The notes under the pieces were generated by a model, which searched no databases, was not told where the DNA came from, and saw nothing but the letters and a program-made list of their open reading frames with translations. Position numbers and translations under genes: made by a program. From the NCBI GenBank assembly GCA_007844125.1, contig CM017557.1:57426857-57490856 (forward strand): DNA of 64,000 nt, written 5' to 3'. The number at the start of each line of letters is the position of its first letter. Within the stretch, counting starts at the first letter, position 1. Below, piece by piece: positions 15,101-27,100 of this stretch. The DNA comes from Sinonovacula constricta. Its lineage: Eukaryota > Mollusca > Bivalvia > Cardiida > Solecurtidae.

Positions 15101-16000
15101 ATTAACAAAAATAAAAGAAACAACTTGTTGTTATACCTTGTTTGTTAGTTGTAGATTTGACAAATGTGTTGTTTGTGTTCTTCAATTGAAAACAATGCAA
15201 ATTTTTGGACAAGTCATTTTTGTCCAGGTTACTAGTTTGGGACTAGTCATTGAAAAGAAAATTTTTCCTGGAGATTATGAAGAATTTAGATCAGGGGCGT
15301 GGCTTTTTTTCTTTATATGGCTTTATAGTAAACCTTGTAAGTGTGGTCATACTACAACTTCTAGATCATACTGACACTTATTGTCCTGATGATTATTGTT
15401 GGCTTCCCTATTAAAAATGTTTCAAAAATTATGGTCTTTTGAAACGTATCACTTCTACAGAAATCAGGAGAGCAATAAAGAACCATTATGGCTTCATTAG
15501 ATTGATACAGTATATCACAATATATCAATAGTAACAATGTTTTACAATCTGGAATCCTCTACAATCCAGACATTTTGGGCGGTCCGAATGGTGGCCAGAT
15601 TATGGAGTTTTTACTGTGTTTGGATAGCACTGGCATATTTTTCTATGACAATTTGGAAATAGTGTGCCTCTGTTCCTTAGATTCAGGATTTGTATTGAAC
15701 AATTGTCCATTTTAAATCAGTTAGTATTGAGGTTGGTCATGCATTCAAGACAAGAAATGGTCTATTCCTCATGGTAATTATCTTGGAGTTTGTTCCTTTT
15801 ATTGTTAATAAATAATAAATTGTTTGTTATTTTCTCTTTTCAATTAGCCCGACCTTTCAGAAGTGGCAACGGTTTGTTTGGAACGACTGCGAACACTTGC
15901 AGGGGACACCACTCTAAAAGAACATGATCAGAGTCAACAGGTGCATGAGGATAACATTATAAAGCTTTCAGGTGATACAGAGCGCATCCATTTGATGTAA
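1224..16000 (+). CDS. KPTN: Kaptin, KICSTOR complex subunit (5' partial)
   Basis: Eleven exons: 1224-1306, 1865-1949, 3721-3766, 4432-4507, 7523-7596, 8162-8271, 10682-10789, 11093-11174, 12431-12566, 13652-14083, 15848-16000 (TAA). All junctions are AG/GT and the phases agree throughout, giving 461 visible residues. The roughly 80-100 residue N-terminus lies left of the window. Matches to vertebrate kaptin include SEIVSVD/TIGVTFLK (first exon), LQFVPYHLTHTE, EAVFLLSGGDSKIHMYRE, VMWLDIYTYNNSHRLTVSG and RLLWQRSFPCPVMGI. FG-GAP-like acidic loops of a beta-propeller are seen at DIDFDGENEILIGTYG and MGDGMEDLVVVTLKG. Known role: with ITFG2, SZT2 and KICS2 it forms KICSTOR, which tethers GATOR1 to lysosomes and lets amino-acid loss switch off mTORC1; an actin link was also reported. 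Odd: the 432-bp exon adds about 90 Ser-rich residues not expected in the human protein. AATAAA at 16095. Confidence 0.93.
2040..2490 (-). mobile_element. Non-autonomous repeat D, copy 1
   Basis: Read on the minus strand this matches 14870-15275. Both copies have the terminal block CAGGGCTGGAAAAATA, a central segment about dissolving 'GACAAGTC' motifs, and the block ACTAGTCTGGGACTAG followed by CATTGAAAAGAAAA. The ends form only an imperfect inverted repeat (CAGGxxxGGAAAAAT). It sits in a KPTN intron and has no coding capacity. Confidence 0.5.
2743..3062 (+). repeat. tRNA-derived SINE, family B
   Basis: The tRNA-like head starts GACCTGGCAGCGCAATCGG, with a B box GGTTCAATCCC. The body is conserved ('AAGGGTAGTTCCACGACT', 'GCTATACACAGTGAAGGCAG') and the tail is 'GATAAACCCAATAAACAAAC'. 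Near-identical copies lie at 22009, 34626 and 44808; partial copies lie at 59788, 60041 and 62368 (minus). Confidence 0.88.
3331..3475 (+). repeat. SINE family A fragment
   Basis: The head 'GCTGTTAGAGTCACTGACTT' and the body 'CTTTCATGTGGGGAGGTTCT' match the copy at 901. The tail is missing. Intronic in KPTN. Confidence 0.6.
3925..4225 (+). repeat. SINE family A copy with duplicated head
   Basis: The motif 'GAGTTCCCATCCCAGGGCAA' occurs twice (about 3990 and 4073), followed by the family A body and its 'ATTGTGCCAGTGCAATG' tail. The head region was therefore tandemly duplicated before or after insertion. Intronic in KPTN. Confidence 0.6.
4508..4745 (+). repeat. 62-bp tandem repeat at a KPTN 5' splice site
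   Basis: About four units beginning AAAAATGGACCAT and ending near 'GATGTAAATTGAATTAT'. The first, shorter unit starts at the donor of the exon ending at 4507 (GAG|GTAAAAATGG). Later units keep AAAAATGG but lose the GT. Confidence 0.75.
5115..7345 (+). repeat. 27-bp minisatellite in KPTN intron
   Basis: About 80 units of consensus AACAGGGCTAATATTCACC + ATCTAGAT. The unit is nine codons long, so every frame that lacks a stop in one unit stays open. This gives a 639-codon open frame from 5115 to 7034 and an open antisense frame at 5547-5789, neither of which looks like a gene. Blocks within the array are themselves duplicated (for example around 6001 and 6541), so it also grew by multi-unit duplication. 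Confidence 0.95.
7880..8070 (-). repeat. SINE family A, reverse copy
   Basis: The plus strand carries the complement of the family A body ('GCACACTGCAGGTTAGCTAG', 'CTCACATGAAAGCTCTTTCC') followed by the complement of the head. Diverged, and intronic in KPTN just before the exon at 8162. Confidence 0.6.
8240..10445 (+). repeat. 37-bp minisatellite seeded by a KPTN exon/donor junction
   Basis: About 58 units of consensus TCTCTATAGTCAATGTAGAT + ACAGTAAGGAACCTCAG. The last 32 bp of the coding exon 8162-8271 plus its donor (TCTCCATAGTCAATGTAGAC...CTCA|GTAAGGAACC) is visibly the founder unit. Most units therefore keep a GTAAGG donor-like site preceded by exon-like sequence. Variants of 39-40 bp carry CTGACACACTCA, closer to the exonic form. 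Confidence 0.95.
11571..11610 (+). repeat. SINE family A head fragment
   Basis: Only the A-box half of the tRNA-like head is present ('CATGTGGCCGAGCGGGTAGA' and 'GTCACTGACTTGTAAC'). It is truncated at once and has no body. Confidence 0.5.
12124..12174 (+). repeat. (GAT)n microsatellite
   Basis: About 17 uninterrupted GAT/TGA triplets in a KPTN intron, in a wider TGATAA-rich tract to 12410. Antisense frames read as poly-His or poly-Ser but have no coding support. Confidence 0.95.
14270..14870 (+). repeat. Diverged ~150-bp tandem repeat in KPTN intron
   Basis: Three to four degenerate units share 'GTCAGAAACTACTAGAGCTA', 'GAGCCTTGATATTT', 'GTCCTCTATTTGAG' and 'CATGAAAAAAACATGGCTGC'. A last piece is seen again around 15295-15375, beyond repeat D, which apparently inserted into the array. 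Confidence 0.55.
14870..15275 (+). mobile_element. Non-autonomous repeat D, copy 2
   Basis: This is the direct-orientation counterpart of 2040-2490, running from CAGGGCTGGAAAAATATGG to ACTAGTTTGGGACTAGTC and CATTGAAAAGAAAA. It splits the diverged tandem array at 14270-15375. It has no gene of its own. Confidence 0.5.
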
Positions 16001-16094
16001 CAAAATGAATCCATTGCGACTTGAAAGTTTGATCAGTTTGTTAAACAAATTCAGTGTTGATTTTTTCATGTTGTGATTGAACATTTTATCGGGT

Positions 16095-16100
16095 AATAAA
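16095..16100 (+). terminator. KPTN poly(A) signal
   Basis: AATAAA lies 95 bp downstream of the KPTN stop codon, so a short 3' UTR is likely. Placement is by motif only. Confidence 0.6.
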
Positions 16101-16654
16101 TGGACCATAATGAAGGGCTTGTTTGTTTAAGTTGTTGACCTTAGCAAGAATCAATGTTAAAGCTACTTGATCACAGTCAAGCATAGGTACATGACCACAT
16201 AAATCATACGTCATAGCCAATCATTGCATTGTTAATGACTGAAAATGCACATGCTGTATATAATAGCATGCACAGTTAAATACTAGGTAGATATACTAGG
16301 TTTTAGGTTATTTAGCTAAAATGGCTAAAAAATAGTTAAAAAATATCGCAATCCTTTTCCCAACACAAATATGTTGATGGACAGCATGTTCATGTATGCA
16401 TGTAAAAAAAAATTGAAATTGTGAGCCAATAGTTTTAAAATAATTATATTCATCTCCTACTTAATCTGTCATTTATTCAGAGAACATGTCCTAACAACTA
16501 AACGTCTCCAAGCTTGTGCCTGAAATCAAGGAAGTCCACTAGAAGCTTTATCATTCACAGACCACTTATTAAAACTTTAAAAACCCATTGTTTTTTATTA
16601 CAATAATTCACACATTTTTATTTAAAGAAAAAAGCAATTCGCAAAAGTTGATCA

Positions 16655-16822
16655 GAACTTTGTTCTTACCTAAGTAAGAACGGCGTACCGCAAGTCAGCT
16701 GGAAGACCTCCATACATTAAGTCCTTCCACCTAACGGGACTCGAACCCACGCTGTGAGAAGCTTAGCTGTCAGAGGAGTTACAAATCATTGACTCTACCA
16801 CTATGCCACGGGCGCCCCCTTA
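16655..16822 (-). repeat. SINE family A, reverse copy
   Basis: On the minus strand it reads 'GCGCCCGTGGCATAGTGGTA' then 'GAGTCAATGATTTGTAACTC' and the B box GGGTTCGAGTCCCG, with the family body after it. The head is well preserved, but the anticodon arm is extended and the element continues past the acceptor end, so it is not a functional tRNA. Confidence 0.75.
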
Positions 16823-17934
16823 AGAATATAATGCTTTATCTAAAGCAGTTGTTGTTCATGTTTTAATGAGCAACCACAAAGAAGAAAATACAGATGATGG
16901 TGTACTACCAGCAGCTCTAAACTGAGCAACATACTTAACAAACATTAGAAGACACTTAAAGATAGGCAGTTGCTAAAACCAGAAATAAAACATTGAAACT
17001 TAAACTGTACATGTGTATACTGAAACATTAACACTTTACCTGCCATGCTTAAAACCAACACAATTACCACCTGACAAGTAGCCATATTTTCTAAGTTGGT
17101 ATACAAATTAAAAAATGACAAACATGTCTGTAAATTATATGAGAAGTTGTCCACTTTTAGTATGTACATGTATATATTTCCCAAGTCTGCAAGCTGGTAA
17201 AATTGTAATGTTTGTAGTAGTTTTAAAAAAAACACTGAAATTGTCTTCTTTTTTTTTTTTCTTTTTTTAAATAATGGTTCTGGTTATATCCAAATGATGA
17301 GTATGGAAACATCACAAAACATAATTGTACTAATGTCAAACAATGACTTTTAAACAAAATTTAAGAAACTTTCTTTGCCATAGATGCATTTGAAGTTTTA
17401 GAAAATAAGAAGTCAATCAAATGACAAACATCTCTTGGTTTGTTGAAAAAACCCTACCAAGCCAAACTCTGTTAAACTCCAGTGAATAATGTATTTAAAC
17501 AGTACCTCTGATCATTGGTTCTTATATGAACATGCTGATTTTAAAGATTAAGTTGCCATTAGACAAAAATATTTGAATTTAGCTGTGTTTTCAGTGGTTT
17601 AAAGTTCACAAAGCAATTTAGTATTTCCATGAACTGTCCATTGTAAAAAATATATGTCATTAACAGTACAAAACATGGATTAATTAAAATGTTATACATT
17701 TTTAAACCGTTTAATACATTAACCTGTTTTCAATTATAATTCACATTATTTTAACACGATAGATTTTTTATATTTTTCTATATTTTACTCTCATAGTTTA
17801 GTTTTAACCTGATTATGCTCTTTTAATATTCAACTTCGTATTCGATGCCATATGACCTGTAAGGTGTCTGTGTGCGGTAATACCCAAATTACATGGATTA
17901 ATAATGTTTGTTTTTGAAATACTTCCCAGCAACC

Positions 17935-18121
17935 AATCATAATCATTATTGCATCGTCCAGCTATTTCGGTGGAAGAAGGCCCTAGATATATGTCTTGGT
18001 AGAACCACCAGTATACCGAATGTCAGTTGAAAGACTTTCCCAGAGTAAGTCCTCCCTGAATGGGACGCGAGGCTGTCAGAGGAGTCAAAGGCGATTCTAC
18101 CCTTAAAAGCCATGTGCACCA
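17935..18121 (-). repeat. SINE family A, reverse copy
   Basis: The complement of the family head and body is seen: 'GGTGGAAGAAGGCCCTAGAT', 'ATGTCTTGGTAGAACCACCA' and 'GGGACGCGAGGCTGTCAGAG'. The B box is deleted in part. Confidence 0.6.
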
Positions 18122-18414
18122 CCTGGTTTAATAGTAAGGCAATGCATTAAATGAAGAGAATAAGGAAATGTTGTGGTTCAAAGCATAGTGTACCTTCACT
18201 AAAATGGGACCAATTAACGGGAGATGAAAGAACTTGTATGTGGTAAAATCAAGAAAAAGTTGACGCTGTATACATATCAAAAAGTTTTTATTTTTGTATG
18301 AATAAATATATTCAGACAAAATAATAAATTCCTATTTCATCTATAACAATGTACAGACATGTATAAAATTTAAGTCAATGTTTGACTGCATAATTATCAT
18401 TGCCCTTTGAACTC

Positions 18415-18580
18415 TGTGTTTGAGTTAAGCATGCTTCATGTAGACATGCTTGATTTAAGCATGCATCATTTAGACATGCTTGATTTAAGCATGCTTCATT
18501 TAGACATGTTTGATTTAAGCATGCTTCATTTAAACATGTATGATTTAAACCTGCTTAAGTTTGACATGTATAAAAATGGT
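18415..18580 (+). repeat. 30-bp tandem repeat
   Basis: About five units of TTTAAGCATGCTTCATTTAG + ACATGCTTGA. The unit contains the palindrome GCATGC and lies beyond KPTN. The period is ten codons, hence a short spurious open frame. Confidence 0.85.
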
Positions 18581-20564
18581 TTTGATCATTTGTAACAATC
18601 CTCTCACAACATAAGAAATAAATTACACGTCTGATAATAACCAATTAATCATGGCTTTAATAAATGAGATTTATTTTTTACTGCTAATTCTAAGAGTTGT
18701 AGTCCAAACTGAGAATGTTATATAAATGACATTCTACCAAAGTACTCTTCGTTATACTGACACTGTGCTAATTTGAAGATCAGTATAATGCTGTGTTTAC
18801 CATAAAATCATGCCACTATAGCATGAAAGATGGGATGTAGCACCCATTCATGTCATCATTTTTGAGCAACACTCGCCAGTTTTTACTTAAGAACGTTAGT
18901 GAACAAGACTATGATTATCGCAATTGTACACAAAAGGGCAGAGATTGATGTAACTAGGATTGAACCAGCAACCCATTAAGGCTGGCCCAGCTGTTACATT
19001 GCATTAAACCTTTCACTTGCAGAACATCATGTCAACTTGACTTTGTAACTAAAATATATTACTAGATCATTAACCAGTACAATGAAAACATTTGATTTTG
19101 GAGAAAAAGGCTTCTTCTACATTGAAAACAAAAATAGCATATCTGCCTTGAAAAAAAAAAAAGAGAACAAAAGAAAAAACAATTTCAAATGTTGTACATA
19201 AAATGCAAACATATAACTAATGGTAAACACTCTCAAAAGTAACTTAATGCACAATCATTATCAGATACAGAGTGCAACATTTATCAAACATATTGTTAAT
19301 ATTCTTGTCATGCTCCTGTTCCATATTATTTTATTGGTATTTTTAAAACTCAAAACCAGCAACAACAAAAAATCCTTCAAAAAAAAGTTCAATGTAAAGA
19401 TGGTTTACCCTTTTGTCATATTGTTTTCATATATTATTACATATTATAAAAGTAAACATTTAAAAAAAGCACCTCAGTGCATATTATAATCAATATTCAA
19501 ATGGTTATGAAAGTAATAACAGACAAAAATTGCAATTTAATGTATCGGACACTTTTGTTATGCATTCTTAACCAACAATTTTAGCATGCACCATCAATAA
19601 CAATGTAGACAGGATTTCAGCAGTCGCACACAGAATTACAAGCTTTGAGCAGGCTACAACTGCAGAGTAATGAAATTGAAAAAGAGACGTAGAATAGAAA
19701 AAGTGAAGCTAGATGAGATTCGTAGAGTTAGATGTCAGATGTGAGTGTGATGTAAAGATATTTTGCAGTTTTATGTCTCAATTACACCATCATACCATAA
19801 CTATTGTAAAGTATAAGAACAAAAATCTTTAAAATATCAATCAAAATAAAATAATGATTAATTCTTTAAAGATACAAATTTGTATGTACATCTAAGATCA
19901 AAAATATCTTTTCAACAATTTAAAAAGAATGCTTAATTGATCAAGTAGCACTGTTAACTTACTGTTTTTAAAACATCAATTTGTTCAGTTCATACAGCCT
20001 GTACAAGTTAATAAATCAACCATCATTTAATATAAATTAATAATGAAAAAATATTGATAATAAATAATGTGAAAATGTGTGTTCATGAATAGACTTTTAG
20101 TCAAAATGCTGCCTGGGAAAAAATAAATTTGGGAAAAAGAACTTAAAAAAAATACTATTTTAAATAAATGAAAAGAAAGAAAATTAAAACAATTACATCA
20201 TGAGAGCTAATTAGATTGTAGATGGCAATTTGATTGTAAGAGAAAATTAGACAGTAACAATGTCTGGTAAGGAGATCTTTTGACTTGGATACAGCCACAA
20301 TCAATTCTGACATTGAAGAAAATGAATGTATTACTGTTAAGCCTAAAAATTCTAAATAATTCCTAAACTTTCTTTTGACAAATATATGAAGAAAAAAACA
20401 ACAAAAGTACTTGAATGCTGACAATAACAAAAGTTTTAATTTCTGAGAGTTTAGATCTAGATATTATCCATTTAAGGATGTTCTGAGTCATATTTGTTAT
20501 TCGATATCTGATATTATTGCATACTTTTATACAGAACAGTTTGTTTAGTTTTTTGTTATATTGC

Positions 20565-20785
20565 ACCGACACAATTATGGTCATACTGGTGATGTCCTGT
20601 TTATAATTGGTGGAGGAAGACCCCTGGCTAATGTCTGGGTAGAACCACAGGCACACCGCAGGTTAGCTGGAAAACCTCCCCACATGAAAGTTCTCGCCCC
20701 GAACAGGACTTTAACCCACTCGGTGAGGGTCTGAGGAGTTACAATGCAGCGACTCTTACCGCTAGGCCACGCCTCCCACCTTTTT
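20565..20785 (-). repeat. SINE family A, full reverse copy
   Basis: On the minus strand: head GGCGTGGCCTAGCGGTAAGA, then 'GTCGCTGCATTGTAACTCCT', a B-box region, the body 'GGGGAGGTTTTCCAGCTAAC' and the tail ending at the 'CCATAATTGTGTCGGTGCAA' side. It lies in the probable 3' UTR of ARID4. Confidence 0.8.
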
Positions 20786-21142
20786 TTTTCATACAAAACA
20801 ACAATTCAAGTTGAAAACATTTTTTTCCTTCAATGAGTATTTTTGGCCAATACAAATTGGGATGCTTTAAAATTGACATTAAGAAACAGTTCAAATGAAT
20901 ACTGGCAATTTGTTTATATATCGAGAAAGAGGTAACATGAAAAGTAAAGTAGTAAAGGATTTCTGACACGACTTCTGATGTTACAGTAGTACACAGAAAG
21001 TTGAAAGTTAGGAGGAGAAAATGCTTAAAATGAAGTTCATAATGAGAGATGAATAGGGGCAAAGTTGGCGATTCAGATAAGAAACCAGAGGTTGCAATGG
21101 TTAAAGATGAGTGATAATGGTTTCCATGGCGATAGCACTTGG

Positions 21143-24100
21143 TCATGATGTTTCTATCTCCACCGCTGAAGATGCGCCTAAAAATAAAAAATAAATAAAA
21201 AATTGAGTATTTGAATAGGTAATAATCAGTGATGCATTTTAAAATAGACACAAATGGAAAAAGTTACAAATACACATCTTAAAATAGAAAAATGATAAAA
21301 TACAATACAATACTTCAATATGTAATAATTAGTTATGCACAATATAAGACTTCAATATATAATAATCAGTATGCAACTCTAAATAGAAACATAAAAACAT
21401 TAAATACTTCAATAGATTATAATCGGTGCCTTAAAATAGAAATTTTGGAGAATGTGGACGTTAACTCGAACCTTCCGATTCTTCAAGGTTTCAAGTCATC
21501 CCCGTCTGACCTTGAAGAAATGTAGACACTACTGTATCGAAAAGACAAATGATGTGATATAATCTAACAAACAAGCTCACTCACATTCAATTTGTCTCTT
21601 CCGTAATCGTTTTCTCCGTCGGTCAATACAGGCAACCTCGGACTTGAGGGTCATGTACAGTTTCCTAACCTCCTGAAGCTTGTCTATAAGGAATGTGATT
21701 CTGGCAGTACCTTCAAGATATTTACCCTCTTCTGGAAAAAAAATATGACAACAAATAACTTGCAATGTAACAATTGTTACCAATTAATTTTCAAAGAATA
21801 AGAATAATGTTTTCTGTTTAATTTTAAACTGAATCCTTCAATTAGAACAACTCAATTGGGTGTAATATTTTGAACTCTATTTCTTTAAAAAACATGGATC
21901 TAAGACATAAGCAAGGCATATTATATTAAAATATCAACTAAAATTTATGAGGATAGTTTAAAGATGGTATCTGACAGTTTTCCTATATCTAATATACGTA
22001 ACAATATGACTGGACCTGGTAGCGCAATCGGTAGAGCGTCGGCTCCAGGTACGGGAGGCCCCGGGTTCGATCCCGGGCCGCAACATACCAAAGTCGTTAA
22101 AAATGGTAGTGGTATAACTCCCTTGCTAACGCTCAAGCAAATATAAGGGTAGTTCCATGACTGGTTGGCCCGGTGTCAGAATAATGTGACTGGGTGTGAT
22201 ATCATGCCAGGTGTTCACGGCATGCTATACACAGTGAAGGCAGCACTATATCTTCTTTCAAGTGGACACCGTCTGCAGATAACTGAAATACTGTTGGTGG
22301 GACGATTAACCCAATAAACAATAAACAAACAACAATATGACCTCTGTTTGGGGTATTTGTGCATAATTTCTGTAGAAAAACATCATACTTTAGTCTAACC
22401 TTTGACGATTTTCAACAGTATCTCATTGTTAGGCCAGTAAATTTTGGGGCAGTAAAAATTGTTAATTAACACTTAAAATGTTCACTCTTTTCAGATCTAT
22501 AAAAAAGAACGTTTGGATTTCTTCTTAAAATAGACATCAACATCACGGTGTGGATGAGCTAAAATGTAAGTGGTCACATGGTTTTATAAGTTTAAAAACA
22601 GCTAACTGTGCAGCATGGCTCAGATGGGATATGCACGTTTGTAATGGCGATTGTGGCATTATGGTACATTCTACAGACAGGTGTAGGACATAAATAAATA
22701 ATATTTTGTGGGATCTGTTCAGGTATTAGTTGTTTATAAAGATGTTGATTTAATGAAAATATTTTTGTTCTAAACTGTCGGATACCACCTTTAAAAGTTA
22801 GAAATGAAGTCGAGCCATTTAATTTGTGTATGTATTTCTTTTTTTTATATTTTTCCATTTCTACATGACTTTTTTTTTAAACAACCTCAACTTTGAAACG
22901 TGACTAGGTGATAGGTAAATAAATCCACATGACAATATCTACCTAGATTGAAGTTGTACTTGGGTGGTCTAGGCGAAGTTCGGATGTTACTTGAGGACTT
23001 TGACAGATAAGAGTCTGACATATGGAAGGGACTGCGACCCTTTGTACTGCAGTGGTTTGACGCTTCTTCACTGTCACTCTCCGCTGCAATATTGTAAAAT
23101 TACAATAATAATTATTACAAGAACTTTCAATGCGAGACATTAATGAATAGTCTTCCCTGAATAATCACTTAATGCAAATAGGTCCTTTTCATTTTTTTTT
23201 TACTCGGTTTTTATGCTTGTATTCTTTGGAGTGTATGTTGACTTTTCTGCCTATTTTGCGATACAGGTTAACGATCATCAACAGAAACACATTTTTTTTT
23301 AAAATAACAAATCTCTATAAGTATTTTAATGGATTTTAAGCTTATATTTATGCAAAAGTATAAGTATTTTAATGGATTTTAAGCTTATATTTATGCAAAA
23401 GTAAGACATTTGACAGTATGTAATTGTAAAACAACAAAAGAACAGGCGATAAAGTCCAAGAATTCCAACTAAAGGGACCAACCTACTGCTTGGAATACCT
23501 TGGTTATTAACAAACAAGGGAGACAATTTCTATTTCGCCAATGTACCCCATCATAATAACCTCTATCCATAGGGATAATTCAAAATCGAATAAGCAGCAT
23601 AACTGTGTCAATAATAGCCGGCAATTCTGTAATGTATTTCACATTTAATAAAGAACAAATTTTTAGCATTGAAGAATTTTTAATGTTAACCAATTATGCC
23701 ATGAATACCTAAGGTAGGGTGATGACAACTGCTCCAATATATTTGAAAAGTCGAGCTAACACTATATAACAACAAAACCAATCATACATGGTTGCTGTAG
23801 GGTCATCACAGACAAATCTAAAGATCCAAATGATCTCCTTAATATTTGACAAACGACCGTTTTATTGTTTATTTTGTTATGGTTGATATCTCTATGTTTT
23901 TTGATAAGATGATACATATCTAGATGCCAAGAATCCCTGACCTCTGTTCAAGTGGAACTGATTAAATAATGCTTATGTCATGGTCATAATAAATATATTG
24001 CAAGGTACAACTTTCACAGCAAAACAGGACTTCACACAAGTATTCAAACGCTTGAAAGTATGATAGCAGGCATATCTTTATCCTGCGTGTATTTATCAGC

Positions 24101-27100
24101 CCCCAACATTTCTTTGGTTGAACTAGGGCTACATTTCTCACTTACTCCTTATAACAACATTGAGCATAATTAATAGAAGGATATGTGAAAATTCATTCCG
24201 GGTTATGCACAGGTTATAGAGATATAAGTGTGACGGTACTTGCACCTAAAACTTTAACCTGAGTATTATGTTGATGCTTAAGCCAATGCTTGGATAAGTA
24301 GCATATCCCTACTTATTTTTAGAATGGTCAGGCAAAAAGTAGACAAAAAAAAAGAAAGAAAAAAAGAAAGACCTTCATACAAACTTACCCATGAGTTTTG
24401 ATCTGGTATTTGTTGACTTGCCCCTACTTGCGCGTTTTCTGCGTTTAGTTGGCGTGGCTTCATCCGACTCTCTCCGTCTCTTGGTTTGGTGAGCTTGACC
24501 ATCACTCCCCTCAGAACCTGCCACTACACCACTACTGCTACCAGTGCTGCGATTAGAGGGGCTAGCATTTCCTTCAGGCGACTCACTCCCCACGGGCTGA
24601 CTAGTGTTCATCTTCGAGCACACCTCGCGAACATTTTTACCAGTGTTCTTCGTTTGTTCACTTTGGATATCATGCTGACTTGACTCGTCAGAGTCATGCT
24701 CAGGAGTGGTTGGTGGAGTATTTTCAAACAGGTTGGCTTTCACTGTGTTATCTTTGGCGTCAAGGCTGGCAGATGCCGCGGCTGCTTCCTGACTTTCCTT
24801 CAGACGACATTCCATGGCCTCAATGAGTGGACCAAAGCCCTGAGATTCATCACAAGCTGCATTAGTGTCAGACACTGTCTCAGGACTTGCAGATCGAGAC
24901 CCAATGTCTTCATTACAGTGAAGATCAATGTCAGGAATGTCCTCAACACTATCATTCAAGTCTTTATTTGCAGCACCACTATCCTTGCCTCGTTTCTGAT
25001 TCTCCTTTAAGCGCACACTGGGGGCCCTGCCCTTTATCACTTTCTTTGCACTTCCTTGAATTTCAGTTTCCTCGGACTCAACCTTCTTTTTTGCTTTCTT
25101 TCTAACCCTTTTCTTACCACTTTGAGACTCATTAGAAGTTTCATCCTTGGCCTCTGCAGATTCACTCACATCCATGTTTTTATCACTGTTTGAGTCATAC
25201 CCAGGTGCAGGTTCTGATTTAACAGGAGATTCTTTGTGAACCACAATAATGTCTGGCACTTTCCTGGTTTCTTCTTTAGATTCAGTCTCCTTTGCAGGTA
25301 CAGATTCAGGTTTAGGCACTTCAGCTTTAGCACTTTCATTGATTTCAGTTTTTACAATGTTTTTCTCAACTGTAACATTTGGCATCTTCCTAACCATGGG
25401 AGAAAACCCTTGCTTCTTTTCAGCCAGGGTGACAAATGGTTTTCTTTCCAATGGCTCTGGAAGTGTTTTTTTATCTGCAGCATTCTGCTCAACTGCAATT
25501 TCTACAACTTTTTCTTCCACTTGCAGCTTTAGTTTCTTCACTTCTGGTACATCTTCCTTTGTGTTCATCTTCTTTTTCCTTCCTCTCCTTTCAATTCGCT
25601 CTACTTCAGAATCAGATTTTGCAGCATTAAAATCCTCAAAAAGATGTTTGGGAGACATCGAATATGCTGAACCTGTTTCCGCTTTATCAGACATGGATTT
25701 TTCTGGCTTTTTATCATTGTCTTTTGCATCTTTCTTGCTTTCAGTCACTACCTCAGGCTCCTTAACCACATCCTTCTTCACAATAACATCATTTTTATCA
25801 TCTTTATTTTCATGCTTGATTTCTTGTTGAGCTGCTTGCTGCTTCTTCTTTTCTCTTGGTTTCACTTCTATTTTTTCAGTCTCATCTTTAAAGTCAAAAG
25901 GTGATTCTTCATTAATCGAAACAACAATTGGAACCTGTATGGGTTCTTTTTCTTCCACTTCAGACTTAGCACTATCAACCTCATCAGTAGCTTTTACTTT
26001 CTTTGCTCTTTTTTCAGCTTCTTTCTTTTTGATCTCCGGTTCAACAGCCTCTACATTTCCAGCAACGCTACAACCAATAGCAGTAGCAGAAACACATGAA
26101 GTCACAACAGCACCAACAGCATCACTAGCAACAGTAGAAACTTTTGCAGGGATTGAACTCTGTAACTGAGCTTCAATTTTCTGCAAGATTGGTTCACTAT
26201 TTTTCTCTTTCTCTAGCTCTATGACTTTCAGAACAGGAGCAGCAGGTTCTTCCTTAATTTCCACCTCTGGTTCATCTAACTTCTCACACTTCTCTTCAAC
26301 CTCCTCCTCGGTTTCAACCTTTTCCTTAGAGAGATCTGTGACCTTACTGAGTTGTGGGGGACTTCTTTCAGCACTGGTGTCCATTTCTGTTTCATCTTGC
26401 GTGGCTATCAAAGGCATGCTTGAAGATTTGGTTGGAGTTTCAGGGACAGGTTTGCTCTCAACTTTTTTGTCACTTTCCATCTCATCGTCTGATTTGTCAC
26501 TCATGTAGCTGTCTGAATCTGAAATGTTATACGATAATAAAAATATGGAAAAAAAAGGAATGAAAATAAAATTGTGAACATTAAAAGAATTAACAGTCAT
26601 TATATTGTTATTTTTTGGAAGATGGGCTGTTGAAACAACTTAGACAACAATAATTTTGAAGATGAGCTGGACAGTTTCAATACACTGTGTAAGTATGTTT
26701 TAAAATTACAGATTAAAATTATAATGACTTCCCAATAAACTGTCATTTTAAGAAATAACCATTACAATAAACAAATAAGATTGGGCTTTGCCGGCATTTT
26801 CGCCGATACTGTGCAGCAACATTTCTATCATTATAGCACGAGGGCACTTATGAGGTGCCCAGGGACTGAACCTGGTTGACACCGACGAGTCAGGTGTAAT
26901 GCTGTCCCCTTACCCCTGAGCATTAGGAGAGAAGCCACTTTAACCAACTTTAAGGTCTATGGTGTGATCCGGCCGGGGTTGAACCCGTGACCTCCCGACC
27001 CACAAACCGACGCTCTACCACTTGAGCTATTGCAGCCAGTAGACAAATAAGAAAAATGAACCAAACACAATAAAATAAAACCTACAAATGAAATTAAATT

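Larger units (their letters stand above)
16101..21142. other. KPTN/ARID4 convergent interval
   Basis: There is no coding exon between the KPTN poly(A) signal and the ARID4 stop codon. It holds three reversed family A SINEs (16655, 17935, 20565), a 30-bp tandem repeat (18415), A/T-rich unique DNA, and presumably the ARID4 3' UTR. Several TTTATT sites (AATAAA on the minus strand, for example near 18294 and 18668) are candidate ARID4 poly(A) signals; I cannot choose among them. Confidence 0.6.

Noticed and set aside
25236..26563. Several plus-strand open frames rich in Ser/Phe
   Set aside because: Antisense shadows of the Glu/Lys-rich ARID4 exon 24389-26518.
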